Shown: positions 26,431 to 36,030 of the stretch, in pieces
Layout of the letters: every line of letters begins with the position of its first letter
Numbering within the stretch: position 1 is the first letter of the stretch
DNA from: Halorarius halobius
GTDB taxonomy: Archaea; Halobacteriota; Halobacteria; Halobacteriales; Haloarculaceae
Length of the DNA: 64,000 nucleotides
Assembly: GCF_024298865.1 (NCBI RefSeq)
Contig: NZ_CP101161.1
Span: 3,617,227-3,681,226, forward strand
Direction of reading: 5' to 3'
Position numbers and translations under genes: made by a program
The notes under the pieces: model-generated
Seen by the model: the letters and a program-made list of their open reading frames with translations, nothing else
Databases searched by the model: none
What the model was told of the DNA's origin: nothing

Positions 26431-28197
26431 ATGCTCACCCCCCGTCGTCAGAACACGGCCGCCGTGACTGTCGTGGTCGTCGTGCTCCTCACCGTCACGA
26501 GTACTGCCGCCATCGCCACCGTGTTCGCCGGCACGACCGGCGAGCGGGGACCGGGTGCGACGACGCACGCACCCACCGGCACCCTCGCAGGCACGTTCGA
26601 GCTCGCCGACGCGAACGCGACGTTCGCGGGGGACCCGCTGGAGCGTGCCGGCCACGCCGTCATCAGCGACGTCGACGTGAACGGCGACGGCGCCACCGAC
26701 GTGCTCGTCGCCGCACCGCTCGCCGACAAGAACGACCCCAACAGCGGCGCAGTGTACGTGTTCTACGGCCCGTTCGGTTCGACTGCGCCCCCGCGGACGC
26801 CCGACCGCGCCGACGCGACGCTCCTCGGTGCCGAGTTCGACCGGGCCGGGTTCGGGCTCGCGGCCGGCGACTTCGACGGCGACGGCGTCGACGACATCGC
26901 CGTCGGCGCCCCCCGCAACGACAGCGCCGGGCGAAACGCCGGCCGCGTCTACCTCCTCCGTGGGGGGAATCTCACGGGGAACGTGACGCTCCCGGCGGCC
27001 GCCGACGCCATCGTCGACGGGGCGTCCCGTCTCGACCGGGCCGGCTACGCCGTCGCGGCCGTCGACGCTCCCACCGAAGGGGCGGACAGACTGCTCGTCG
27101 GCGCGCCCGGCAACGACAGCCGGACCGGGGGCCGCAACGCCGGCGCCGCCTATCTGCTCGTCGACCCGCTCTCGGCGGACGGCGCCCGCCTCAACGCCAC
27201 TGCGAGCGCGACGTTCCTGGGCGCGATGCCGGGGGAGGCGGCCGGCTATCGGGTGGCCGACGCTGGCGACGTCACCGGGGACGGCCAGCCGGAGGTGCTC
27301 GTCGGAGCGCCCCGGAGCGACCGCGACGACAGCAACGCGGGCGTGGTGTACGTGCTCGGCGTCGACCGCCGCGGCCGCGTCAACGCCTCCTCGGGCGTCG
27401 TTCTGGCGGGAGGCGACGCGACCGAGCAGGCGGGCCGTGCCATCGCGGGTGCCGGTGACACCAACGGCGATGGCGTCGGCGACATCGTCGTCGGCGCACC
27501 GTTCCACAACGTCGAGGACGCCGCGGGCAACGTGACCAGACGGAACGCCGGCGCCGTCTACATCGTCCACGGCCCGATTACGGAGAACCGGTCGCTCGAA
27601 GACGCGAGCGTCAGCATCTACGGTGAGAGCGCCGGCGACCGCGCCGGCTGGTCGGTCGCACCCGCCGGCGCCGCTGACGGCGACTGTGACGGCATCGACG
27701 ACGTGCTCGTGGGCGCGCCGTACCGCAACGGGACGGCCACCCGGTCGGGCGCCGCCTACCTCGTGTACGGCAACGGCGCCTCCATCGTGCGGAACCTCTC
27801 CACCGCAGGCGCGACGTTCCAGGGAGGCGGGGCGGGCGCGCTCGCCGGCTGGGATGTCGCGGGGCCCGGCGACGCCAGCGGCGACGGCAACACCGACGTC
27901 GTCGTCTCCGCGACCGGCGCCGACGTCGGCGGGAACCAGTCCGGCGCCGCGTACGTCGTCGCAGGCGACTGTGAGACGCTCCCCGAACGGCCGCAGACGC
28001 CAGTGAACGACACCGCGACCCCGACGCCAGCGGAGACCGGCCCGGCCACCGTCTCGGAGGTCCGGCCGCCCATCCCGTGGCTCGGCCTGCCCGACGGGGT
28101 GGTCCGCACCCTCCCGGTCGACCAGTTGACCGCGGCCGGCGTGGACGCGCCCCTACGCGAACCGGAGGTCGTCGCGGAGTCGGCGGGCACGCGGTAG
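26431..28197 (+). CDS. secreted FG-GAP (integrin-alpha-like) propeller protein
   Basis: The 588-residue protein has one N-terminal hydrophobic segment (about 9-35) then seven FG-GAP blades (about 60-520). Ca2+-type loops include DVNGDGATD, DFDGDGVDD, DVTGDGQPE, DTNGDGVGD and DASGDGNTD; blade 3 lacks the loop. About 13 Asn-x-Ser/Thr sequons are spread over the blades. A short Thr/Pro stretch and a C-terminal tail resembling the end of the first paralogue (PWLGLPDGVV) follow; the Cys-module array is missing. ATG 26431 is preferred over an in-frame GTG at 26410, which lies inside the promoter element. The end overlaps purK by 45 bases, convergently. Surface location and adhesion are inferred. 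Confidence 0.85.
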   Translation: MLTPRRQNTAAVTVVVVVLLTVTSTAAIATVFAGTTGERGPGATTHAPTGTLAGTFELADANATFAGDPLERAGHAVISDVDVNGDGATDVLVAAPLADKNDPNSGAVYVFYGPFGSTAPPRTPDRADATLLGAEFDRAGFGLAAGDFDGDGVDDIAVGAPRNDSAGRNAGRVYLLRGGNLTGNVTLPAAADAIVDGASRLDRAGYAVAAVDAPTEGADRLLVGAPGNDSRTGGRNAGAAYLLVDPLSADGARLNATASATFLGAMPGEAAGYRVADAGDVTGDGQPEVLVGAPRSDRDDSNAGVVYVLGVDRRGRVNASSGVVLAGGDATEQAGRAIAGAGDTNGDGVGDIVVGAPFHNVEDAAGNVTRRNAGAVYIVHGPITENRSLEDASVSIYGESAGDRAGWSVAPAGAADGDCDGIDDVLVGAPYRNGTATRSGAAYLVYGNGASIVRNLSTAGATFQGGGAGALAGWDVAGPGDASGDGNTDVVVSATGADVGGNQSGAAYVVAGDCETLPERPQTPVNDTATPTPAETGPATVSEVRPPIPWLGLPDGVVRTLPVDQLTAAGVDAPLREPEVVAESAGTR

Positions 28198-29313
28198 GAG
28201 GTCATCGACGTCCTCCCCGTCGTCGGCGATGAGCGTGACGTGGCCCATCTTCCGGAGCGGTCGGGCCTCGCGTTTCCCGTACCAGTGGAGGCTCGCGCGG
28301 TCCGCGGCCAGCACGTCCTCGACGCCCGACAGCCGTGCGCGGCGCGGTTCCTCGACCGTCCCGAGCACGTTCGCCATCACGGTCGGACACCGGCGCTCGC
28401 AGGCGCCGAGCGGCCACCCCAGCACCGCTCGGACGTGGTTGGCGAACTGCGAGGTGACACAGCCCTCGATGGTCCAGTGGCCGGAGTTGTGCGGCCGCGG
28501 GGCGATTTCGTTCACCATGATGTCTCCATCGCGCTCGAACAGTTCGATGCCGTACACGCCGCGACCGTCGAGTTCGTCCAGCACGTCGAGTGCCACCTCG
28601 CGGGCCCGCTCGCGGACTGCGGAGTCGGTTCGGGCCGGCGACGCCGTCTCACGCATGATTTCGTCCTCGTGGATGGTCTCGGTGACGGGGAACGCGTCCG
28701 TCTCGCCGTCACCCCTGACCCCGACGACGGACAGTTCCCTCTCGAACGGCACCATCCGCTCGGCGAGCGCACCGTCCTCGCCCGCGCCGACCTCGCTGAG
28801 CTTCGTCTCGGCGTCGTCGGACTCGGCGACGGGGACGTTCCCCCGCCCGTCGTAGCCGCCCTGTCGCGCCTTCAGCATGACGGGCCAGCCGAGTTCCTCG
28901 CCCGCGGCCCGGAGGTCCGCCGCGTCGTCGACCTGCCGGAACTCGGGGACGGGGACGCCGGCGTCGTCGAGCGCGCGGTTCTGGACGAGTTTGTCCTGAA
29001 TCGTCCGGAGCGTGTCGGGGTCCGGGTGGACCGGCGTGCCCGTCGCCTCGCTGGCCCGCTCGAGTGCGTCCGGGTCGGCTAGCTCTATCTCGTAGGTGAG
29101 CGCGTCCGCCCGCTCCGCGAGTTCGAGGACGGTGTCGTAGTCGTCGAACTCGCCGACGACCTGGTCGTCGACCACCGGCGAGGCGGGGCAGTTCGGCGTC
29201 GGGTCCGAGACGACGACCTGGACCCCGAGTGGGCCGGCGGCCTCCCCGAGCATCCGCCCGAGTTGCCCGCCGCCGACGACGCCCAGCGTCGGTCCGGGTG
29301 TGGTCAGTTCCAT
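28153..29313 (-). CDS. purK: 5-(carboxyamino)imidazole ribonucleotide synthase
   Basis: PurK makes N5-CAIR from AIR, bicarbonate and ATP. The 386-residue ATP-grasp protein starts with the LGVVGGGQLGRML nucleotide-binding loop (residues 10-22), has LKARQGGYDGRGN in the ATP-grasp core and the metal/AIR signature VNEIAPRPHNSGHWTIEGC near 260. Length is normal. Its 3' end overlaps the convergent FG-GAP gene 2 by 45 bases. It follows the Agl23-like genes by 25 bases on the same strand, although a possible promoter overlaps the end of that gene. Separation from purE is described under that gene. Confidence 0.95.
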   Translation of the reverse strand: MELTTPGPTLGVVGGGQLGRMLGEAAGPLGVQVVVSDPTPNCPASPVVDDQVVGEFDDYDTVLELAERADALTYEIELADPDALERASEATGTPVHPDPDTLRTIQDKLVQNRALDDAGVPVPEFRQVDDAADLRAAGEELGWPVMLKARQGGYDGRGNVPVAESDDAETKLSEVGAGEDGALAERMVPFERELSVVGVRGDGETDAFPVTETIHEDEIMRETASPARTDSAVRERAREVALDVLDELDGRGVYGIELFERDGDIMVNEIAPRPHNSGHWTIEGCVTSQFANHVRAVLGWPLGACERRCPTVMANVLGTVEEPRRARLSGVEDVLAADRASLHWYGKREARPLRKMGHVTLIADDGEDVDDLLPRARRLRDDLRFA

Positions 29314-29338
29314 ACCGGGGGTTCCCGCGACTGGGGGG

Positions 29339-30973
29339 TCAACGTTTCGGGACGCGGCGAGCGACCTCGGCCCGGTCGGTGTCGACGACGATGACGGCGG
29401 CCGTGGAGTGCCGGCGGAACTGGACCCGCGTGACCCGCCAGCCGTCGGTCCTGGCCGCGAGTTCGCCGTCGTAGGCGTCGGCCGGCGCCAGCACCACCGG
29501 CGGGAGTCGGTCGGGCAACGTGGAATCGTTGCGCGCGCAGGTGACGTTCGTGTTCGCCCGCTCGGTGTACCAGCCGAGCGGGAGCGTCGTGAACCAGGCG
29601 ACGCAGGGCGGACGCCGGGGAGCGGCCGCGTCGCCGTCGACGAACGTCGGCCCGTACACCAGCAGTTCGTCGGGCCCGTCGCGGAGCGTCGAGAAGTCGC
29701 CGTGTGGCTGGGCGCCTTGCGCGAGTTCGTGCGGTCCCTCGGGGTCGACGTAGCTGGTGTAGCCCGCGAGGCCGACGCCGCTCGCCGCGACGACCAGCAG
29801 TGTCGCGGCCGCCACCCGACCGAGTCGGTCGCTCCGGGCCCTGGCCACCGTGTAGGTGCCCGCGAGCGCGACGGCCGCCGGCACCGCCAGCGCCACGACG
29901 ACGTGCATCCCTATCCAGTCGCCGGGCACGTCCGCGACCGCGGGGTAGCCGACGACGGAGAGCAGGGCCCACAGCCCGGCGAACTGCACGAACGCACGGG
30001 GCTCGCCGCGGTAGCGGTCGACGAGAAAGCCGCCGACCGCCAGCAGGGTCACCGGTGCGGCACCGGCGAGAAGCGTCCGCAACAGCGACCCCATCAGGAA
30101 CACGTAACTGAACTCCAGTTTGAACGCGCCGTTGGGTGCGAGCCAGAGGTCGACGAACCGACTCCCGGCGTCGAACACGACCGCCTCGACCAGCCCCGGG
30201 ACCACGCCGGGGTCGGCGAGCAGGTCACCGATTCCGGGGTCCGCCCCGGGCGCACGCGGCGCGTAAAGAGCGAACAGGACGACTACCGACGCGACCGCGC
30301 CGACGGCAAGCGGAGGGGCGGCCCGGCGGAGCACCCGACGGACGCGGGAACCGAACGCGCGGAGCGTCGCCGGCGGGTCGTCGCTGGCGAGCAGTCGGTA
30401 GTCCGCGACCAGCAGGAGCGCGCCGAGCCACGCGACGGGGTAGAGAACGGCGTTCTCCTTGGCGCCGAAGCCGACAGCCAGCGCCACTGGCGCGGCGGCG
30501 ACGTACCACCGCCGGCCCGTATCGAGCGCGCGGACCAGACAGCCGAGCGCGACCAGCGCGAACGCCATGGCGAGCGGGTCGCTCCGCGAGAACCGCCCGT
30601 AGTACAGCAGGAGAGGCTCGAACGCGAGCACCAGCGCCAGCGCCGTCACCTCGCGGTCCGACAGGCGCGTCCGGAACAGCACCGCCGCCAGCGGGAGCAG
30701 GCCGGTGACGACGGCAGGAAACAGCCGCATGGCGAAGTCGGTGGGGCCGAGCAGGCCGAACAGCCGGCGGTTGACGTGCTGGAGCAGGGGGCCGTGCAAC
30801 ACCGCGCGGTACTCGAAGGCGCCCGAGCGGACGTACTCCAGCGTCCAGTAGGCGACGCGTCCCTCGTCGAAGTGAGCGACCCGCCGTCCCAGCCAGAACA
30901 GGCGGGCGAGAAGCGCACCGGCGGTGACGGCCACGACGGCCCGGAGCGTCCGGTCGTCCGCCGCGAGTCTCAT
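29339..30973 (-). CDS. Agl23-like GT-C membrane protein, copy C
   Basis: The 544 residues have about 11-12 hydrophobic helices. It contains the family invariant Asp-Glu in AHFDEGRVAYWTLEY near residue 38 and the His-Gly-Pro in VLHGPLLQH, FYGRFSRSDPL-type Arg motif, FGAKENA loop, and the C-terminal soluble CVAWFTTLPLGWYTE motif. This corresponds to TIGR03663, distantly related to dolichyl-phosphate-mannose protein mannosyltransferases and named flippase-activity-associated Agl23. The start at 30973 overlaps the stop of copy B by 4 bases. It is presumed to handle lipid-linked sugars for surface glycosylation; enzymatic role unproven. Confidence 0.8.
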   Translation of the reverse strand: MRLAADDRTLRAVVAVTAGALLARLFWLGRRVAHFDEGRVAYWTLEYVRSGAFEYRAVLHGPLLQHVNRRLFGLLGPTDFAMRLFPAVVTGLLPLAAVLFRTRLSDREVTALALVLAFEPLLLYYGRFSRSDPLAMAFALVALGCLVRALDTGRRWYVAAAPVALAVGFGAKENAVLYPVAWLGALLLVADYRLLASDDPPATLRAFGSRVRRVLRRAAPPLAVGAVASVVVLFALYAPRAPGADPGIGDLLADPGVVPGLVEAVVFDAGSRFVDLWLAPNGAFKLEFSYVFLMGSLLRTLLAGAAPVTLLAVGGFLVDRYRGEPRAFVQFAGLWALLSVVGYPAVADVPGDWIGMHVVVALAVPAAVALAGTYTVARARSDRLGRVAAATLLVVAASGVGLAGYTSYVDPEGPHELAQGAQPHGDFSTLRDGPDELLVYGPTFVDGDAAAPRRPPCVAWFTTLPLGWYTERANTNVTCARNDSTLPDRLPPVVLAPADAYDGELAARTDGWRVTRVQFRRHSTAAVIVVDTDRAEVARRVPKR

Positions 30974-32781
30974 GTCTCCGACTCGTAGAACACGACCATC
31001 CCGTCGAAGTAGCTCCCTCCGGTCGAGCGGTGGAGGAACCCCTGTCGCTCGTAGTCGGCGGGGATGCGCTCGCTGAGCCGCGAGTCTACCTCCAGGGCCG
31101 CCGGCCGTTCCCGACACTCAACGTTTCGGTCGAGCGTACACTCCGCCTGCGCGACGACGACGGGCGGCATCTCCTCGGGGAGCGTGCCGGTGTCGTTCGC
31201 GCAGGTCACGTCGACACCGTTGGGCGAGAGATACCACGCCCACGGGAGCGTCCGGAACCAGTTGATGCAGGCGGGCGTCCGCGTCGCCTGCTCGTCCATG
31301 TCGACGAAGTCGCTCCCGCCGTAGAACAGCGCGTCAGGTCCATCGGAGGCGCCCGCTCGTTCCAGCGTCTCGGCGACGGCCGGGCGCATGTCCTGCTCCG
31401 GTTGGGCGAACTGGACGAGTTCGTTGTCGGGTTCGGTGGGGTTGAGGTAGACGGCGGAGATGCCGGTCGAGAGCATCACCCCGCCGACGAGCACCAGCAG
31501 GACGGCGACCAACCCGACGCTCACGCGGTCCTCGTCGGCCAGCGCGTCGCGGCCGGCATCGAGGATGTAGCCGAGGCCGACCGCCGCCGGGAGCGCCAGC
31601 GGCACCAGGGCGTTGACGATGATCCACGCCGCCCAGATGTCGGTCCCCAGCGGGTAGCCGACGACGCTCGCGGCCCCCCAGTAGGCGACGCCCACCACGA
31701 GATGCCGGGTGTCGTCGGTGGCGTACTGCTCGATGAGGAAGCCGGCGAGCGCCAGCGCCAACAGCGGGCCGGCGTACCGTGCGGAGGTGGAGATGAACTT
31801 GCCGAGCCGCTCGACGTACGTCGTGACGGTCGTCTCACTGGAGCCGCCGAACCAGTAGCCGTACCCCCGCTGGATGGTCAGTTCCGTACACTGGAACAGC
31901 GAGCCGATATCGCCCGCGGCGAGCGACGACCACAGCCCCGTCTGCCGGCAGGTGTCGACCACCTGCTGGTAGTTGGGGTGGTCGGGCGTGATGGCGAGTG
32001 CTCCCGCGCTCGTCACCCCTTCGCGGGGGGCGTAGAAGAACAGCACGACCAGGCCGAACAGGACGACGCCGCCGGCGAGATGGGCGACCGAGAACCGGAG
32101 TCGGCTCCAGTCCGGGCCGACGAGGCGGCGGCGGGTCGACCGGGCCGCGGACGCGAGCCACGCGCTCCCGGAGTCGGCCCCCCGGTGGCGGTACATCTTG
32201 TGATGGAGGACGAGCGCACCCGCGCCGAGCCAGCAGAGCACGTAGACGATGGCGTTCTCCTTGGCGGCGAACCCGAGCCCGAGCGCCACCAGCCCGAGAT
32301 GGAAGTAGCGGACGCCGAACCCGTCGTACCAGCGGACGAACGCGGCGAAGGCGACGAAGCAGAACGCCGCGACCAGTAGGGTCGAGCGCATGAACCGGGA
32401 GTAGTACAGCAGGATGGGGTTGGCCGCAAGCAGGAGCGCGAGCGCGCCGACCTCGGTCTCCGAGAGGCGGTGACGGAACCACAGCGCGACGAGCGGGAGC
32501 AGGCCGCCGACGACGGCGACCGGGAGCCGGGAACTGAAGTCGGTCGCGCCCAGCAGGCCGAACAGCGCGCGGTCGACGTGCTGGATGAACGGACCGTGGA
32601 TGATGTAGCGGTAGTGGAACTGGCCGCTCGCGGCGAAGTGGTGGGTCCACCAGGCGACCCGTGCCTCGTCGAAGTGGGCGATTCGGTCGCCGAGCAGGAG
32701 CAGTCGGGCGACCAGCCCGAGGAGGGCGATGGCGGCCACGACCCGGACGACGCGGTCGTCGAAGCGGGAGCCGTCGGTCAT
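30970..32781 (-). CDS. Agl23-like GT-C membrane protein, copy B
   Basis: The 603-residue middle paralogue shows HFDEARVAWWTHHF (about 34-47) and IIHGPFIQHVDRALF, then YYSRFMRSTLLVAAFCFVAF, AAKENAIVYVLCWLGAG and a C-terminal NWFRTLPWAWYLSPN. It is longer than copy C, with an added extracellular loop around residues 270-320 that contains two cysteines. It overlaps copy C by 4 bases; copy A ends 69 bases before its ATG. A TTCTTATCC box 22-29 bases upstream could start a separate transcript. Same functional inference as copy C. Confidence 0.82.
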   Translation of the reverse strand: MTDGSRFDDRVVRVVAAIALLGLVARLLLLGDRIAHFDEARVAWWTHHFAASGQFHYRYIIHGPFIQHVDRALFGLLGATDFSSRLPVAVVGGLLPLVALWFRHRLSETEVGALALLLAANPILLYYSRFMRSTLLVAAFCFVAFAAFVRWYDGFGVRYFHLGLVALGLGFAAKENAIVYVLCWLGAGALVLHHKMYRHRGADSGSAWLASAARSTRRRLVGPDWSRLRFSVAHLAGGVVLFGLVVLFFYAPREGVTSAGALAITPDHPNYQQVVDTCRQTGLWSSLAAGDIGSLFQCTELTIQRGYGYWFGGSSETTVTTYVERLGKFISTSARYAGPLLALALAGFLIEQYATDDTRHLVVGVAYWGAASVVGYPLGTDIWAAWIIVNALVPLALPAAVGLGYILDAGRDALADEDRVSVGLVAVLLVLVGGVMLSTGISAVYLNPTEPDNELVQFAQPEQDMRPAVAETLERAGASDGPDALFYGGSDFVDMDEQATRTPACINWFRTLPWAWYLSPNGVDVTCANDTGTLPEEMPPVVVAQAECTLDRNVECRERPAALEVDSRLSERIPADYERQGFLHRSTGGSYFDGMVVFYESET

Positions 32782-32850
32782 CGTCCCCCCCGTCTCACCG
32801 GAGGATAAGAACCCTTCTGGTCTGTACAGCGGTCGTTTGGGATAGCAGGG

Positions 32851-34629
32851 TCAGCTACCCGACTCCTCGACGTAGACGACGGCCACCCGGCCAGTCGTCC
32901 GCAGGAACACGCCCTGCCGCTCGTAGGAGTCGGACAACGATGTCACCCCGGGCGGGCCACGGATGGCCCCGGGGGTCGCCCGGCAGTCGACCGTCCGGGC
33001 GAGGCTACATTTCCCCTTGGCGACGACGACCGGCGGCGAGTCGTCGGGCAGTCCAGTGCTGGCGTTCGCGCAGGCGACGGACGCGTCGTGTGTCTCCGTG
33101 TACCAGCCGAGCGGCAAGGTAGAGAACCACGCGACACAGGCCGGCTCGCGTCCACTGGACCGCATATCGACGAACTGCTTGTTCGCGGGTGCGAACGAGT
33201 CGACGCCGTAGACGAGCACGTCCGCGTCGCCGCCGTCCGCGGCGGCCACCGCATCCATCGCGGCCCGGGTGTCGGCCTCCGGTTGCGCGTACTGGACGAG
33301 GCTGTTGTCGGGCGACGTCGGCTGGAGATAGACGCCGGAGACGCCCGCGACGGCCGTCCAGCCGACGAGGACGGCCAGCAGTATCGCGACGGCCCCGACG
33401 CTCACCCGGTCGTCCGTCGCCAGCGCGTCGCGCCCGGCGGTCACGACGAGACCCAGCCCAACCGCGGCGGGCACCGCCAGCGGCACGAACGCGTTGACGT
33501 ACACCCACGCGGCGTTGATGTCCGCCCCGACCATGTAGCCGGGAACCGAGACGGCCCCCCAGTAGGCCGTCGCCATCACCAGCGGCCGGGAGTCGGCGCG
33601 CGCGTACCGCTCGTGGACGAAGCCGACGAGCGACAGCGACAGCAACGGCGCGGCGTAGGTCGTTGCGACGGCGACGAACCCCCCGATGCGGCCCCGGAGT
33701 TTCTGGACGAACAGCGGGCCGTCGACGACGCCGCGGAGCAGTTTTCCGACGAGGGAGTGGCCGGACCAGTAGCTCCGGCCGACGGCGATGTCGCCAGCGA
33801 CGCTGCCGACGAGCCCCGGGAGTCGCCACGGGTGGGACACCGCTGCCCAGAAGCCGACGCCGTCGGCGGGGCCACGGGGCGCGTAGAAGAACAGCGTGAC
33901 CGCGCCGGCCACGAGTACCGCCCCGAGCGCCGTCCCGGCGGCCCGCGCGAGAGTCGCGGCGTCGAGGGCGGAGTCCGCCGCTCGCAACCAGTCCCGGAGC
34001 CAGTCGACGCCGGTGTCGTCGGCGCCGGGCCGGAACAGCCGGTGGTCCACGAGGAGGGCGGCCGCGCCGGCCCAACAGAGCAGGTAGACGACCGCACTCT
34101 CCTTGGCGGCGAACCCGAGCCCCCAGAACAGCGCCGCCGCGAGGACGTACCGGCCGTCCCGACGGTCCCACGCGCGGACGAGCAGGCCGAACGCGACGAA
34201 GCAGAACGCCGCGGTCAGCACCGTCGAGCGATAGAACCGGGAGTAGTAGACGAGTACCGGATTCACCGCGAGGAACGCGGCGACGCCGGCCACCTCGACG
34301 TCCCGGAGGTGGTCGCGGAACAGGAGTGCCGACAGCGGCAACAGTCCGCCGACCAGCGCCACGGGGAGACGCGCCGCGAAGTCCGAGGGGCCGAGCGACG
34401 CGAACGCGAGGCGACCGACGTGTTGTGCGAACGGTCCGTGGATGATGTAGCGGTATCTGACGGACCCGGTCTCGAAGAACTGGAGGGTCCAGTAGGCGAC
34501 GCGGCCCTCGTCGAAGTGAGCGACGCGGGAACCGAGGAGGACGACCCGCGCGAGGAGGGCGACGAGCGTGAGCGCGGCGACGGCGGCCACGAGGCGGTCC
34601 TCGCGCAGGCGAGCGCGGAGGTCGGGCAT
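32851..34629 (-). CDS. Agl23-like GT-C membrane protein, copy A
   Basis: The 592-residue paralogue with HFDEGRVAYWTLQFF and IIHGPFAQHVGRLAF, YYSRFYRSTVLTAAFCFVAF, AAKESAVVYLLCWAGAA and CVAWFSTLPLGWYTE. About 12 membrane helices plus a soluble C-terminal part. I use ATG 34627-34629 (MPDLRARL) rather than an in-frame start ten codons upstream, because the extra residues are not conserved with copies B and C. It follows gdhA by 63 bases on the same strand. In gene order A-B-C the three copies form a tandem amplification. Confidence 0.82.
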   Translation of the reverse strand: MPDLRARLREDRLVAAVAALTLVALLARVVLLGSRVAHFDEGRVAYWTLQFFETGSVRYRYIIHGPFAQHVGRLAFASLGPSDFAARLPVALVGGLLPLSALLFRDHLRDVEVAGVAAFLAVNPVLVYYSRFYRSTVLTAAFCFVAFGLLVRAWDRRDGRYVLAAALFWGLGFAAKESAVVYLLCWAGAAALLVDHRLFRPGADDTGVDWLRDWLRAADSALDAATLARAAGTALGAVLVAGAVTLFFYAPRGPADGVGFWAAVSHPWRLPGLVGSVAGDIAVGRSYWSGHSLVGKLLRGVVDGPLFVQKLRGRIGGFVAVATTYAAPLLSLSLVGFVHERYARADSRPLVMATAYWGAVSVPGYMVGADINAAWVYVNAFVPLAVPAAVGLGLVVTAGRDALATDDRVSVGAVAILLAVLVGWTAVAGVSGVYLQPTSPDNSLVQYAQPEADTRAAMDAVAAADGGDADVLVYGVDSFAPANKQFVDMRSSGREPACVAWFSTLPLGWYTETHDASVACANASTGLPDDSPPVVVAKGKCSLARTVDCRATPGAIRGPPGVTSLSDSYERQGVFLRTTGRVAVVYVEESGS

Positions 34630-34692
34630 CGAACAGGGGGTCCGGACGACGGACAACAATCCTTCCGGAGACGGCAGTCCCTGTTTGAGCCT

Positions 34693-35952
34693 TCAGGGCC
34701 AGGTGCCGGCTTCCTCGTAGGCGTCGACGACGCGTCGGATGGCGACGACGTACGCCGCGGTCCGGAAGTTCGGCAGGTCGTTCGACTCGTAGGCGTCGAC
34801 CAGCCCCTCGAACGCGTCGACGACGTGGCGTTCGAGTTCGTCGTTGACGCGGGACTCCGGCCAGTAGAACCGCTGGCGGTTCTGGACCCACTCGAAGTAA
34901 GAGACTGTGACGCCGCCCGCGTTGGCGAGGATGTCCGGGAACACGTGTACGTCCCGCTCGGTGAGTACGTCGTCGGCCTCAGGCGTGAGCGGCCCGTTTG
35001 CCGCCTCCACGATGACGTCCGCCTCGACGTCCCGTGCGAGGTCGCCGTCGATGGCGTTCTCCAGCGCCGCCGGGACGAGGAGGTCGACGTCCATCGTCAG
35101 GAGCTCCTCGTTGCTCAGCTCCTCGGTCGCGTCCTCGTAGCCGGTGACCGACCCCGTCTCGCGCTTGAACTCCTTGACGGCCGCCGTGTCCAGCCCGTCG
35201 GGGTCGTGCACCGCGCCCGAGGAGTCCGAGACGGCGACGACGCTCGCGCCGAGTTCCTGCTCCAGCAGGCGAGCGGCGACGGAGCCGGCGTTGCCGTACC
35301 CCTGGACCGCGACCGTGGCGTCCCCGATGTCTCGCCCGAGGTAGTCGAACGCCTCGCGGGCGGTGAGCATCGTCGACCGGCCGGTGGCCTCGACGCGCCC
35401 CTCGCTACCCCCGGACTCGATGGCCTTCCCCGTGATGACCCCCGGCGCCGTCGTGTTCTCCAGCGTCTCGTAGGTGTCTTTTATCCAGTTCATCTCCCGC
35501 TGGCCGGTGTTGACGTCCGGTGCGGGGATGTCGCGGTCCTCGCCGATGATGGGCCGGAGCTCCTCCGCGAACGCGCGGGTGAGCCGCTCGAGTTCGCCGT
35601 CCGACAGCTCTCGGGGGTCGACGACGATGCCACCCTTCCCGCCGCCGTACGGGATGTCGACGGTCGCACACTTGTACACCATCCACCCCGAGAGCGCCTT
35701 CACCTCGTCGCGGTCGACCCCCGGGTGGTAGCGGATGCCGCCCTTGTACGGGCCGCGGTCGCCGTTGAACTGCGAGCGGTAGGCCGGGAACGTCTCCAGC
35801 GAGCCGTCGTCCATCTCGATGGTCAGGTTCGTCTCGAGCACCCGCTCCGGATGCTTCAGTCGGGTGAGGACGTCCTCCGAGACGTCGAGATAGCCGGCCG
35901 CGTCGTCGATCTGTTCCTGTAGGCTCTCGAACGGGTTCACGTCCTCCGACAT
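34693..35952 (-). CDS. gdhA: glutamate dehydrogenase
   Basis: The 419-residue Glu/Leu/Phe/Val dehydrogenase interconverts glutamate and 2-oxoglutarate. The substrate lysine is in [16 protein letters not shown] (K106), with the earlier [11 protein letters not shown] block, and the NAD(P) fold has [20 protein letters not shown] 35950-35952 ([10 protein letters not shown]) is chosen over a 9-codon extension because a CTTTTGCGG element lies 24-32 bases upstream. Next to it, on the same strand, lies the CitE-like lyase. Haloarchaea often have several GDH copies; here the neighbourhood suggests a link with methylaspartate metabolism, which I cannot prove. Confidence 0.94.
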   Translation of the reverse strand: MSEDVNPFESLQEQIDDAAGYLDVSEDVLTRLKHPERVLETNLTIEMDDGSLETFPAYRSQFNGDRGPYKGGIRYHPGVDRDEVKALSGWMVYKCATVDIPYGGGKGGIVVDPRELSDGELERLTRAFAEELRPIIGEDRDIPAPDVNTGQREMNWIKDTYETLENTTAPGVITGKAIESGGSEGRVEATGRSTMLTAREAFDYLGRDIGDATVAVQGYGNAGSVAARLLEQELGASVVAVSDSSGAVHDPDGLDTAAVKEFKRETGSVTGYEDATEELSNEELLTMDVDLLVPAALENAIDGDLARDVEADVIVEAANGPLTPEADDVLTERDVHVFPDILANAGGVTVSYFEWVQNRQRFYWPESRVNDELERHVVDAFEGLVDAYESNDLPNFRTAAYVVAIRRVVDAYEEAGTWP

Positions 35953-36030
35953 GGCCGGGACGTCGATTGGTCGCCGCAAAAGCGTGTCGGAGTTATACCA
36001 AGGGATGACGTTTAGCGAGTCCTTACGTGG

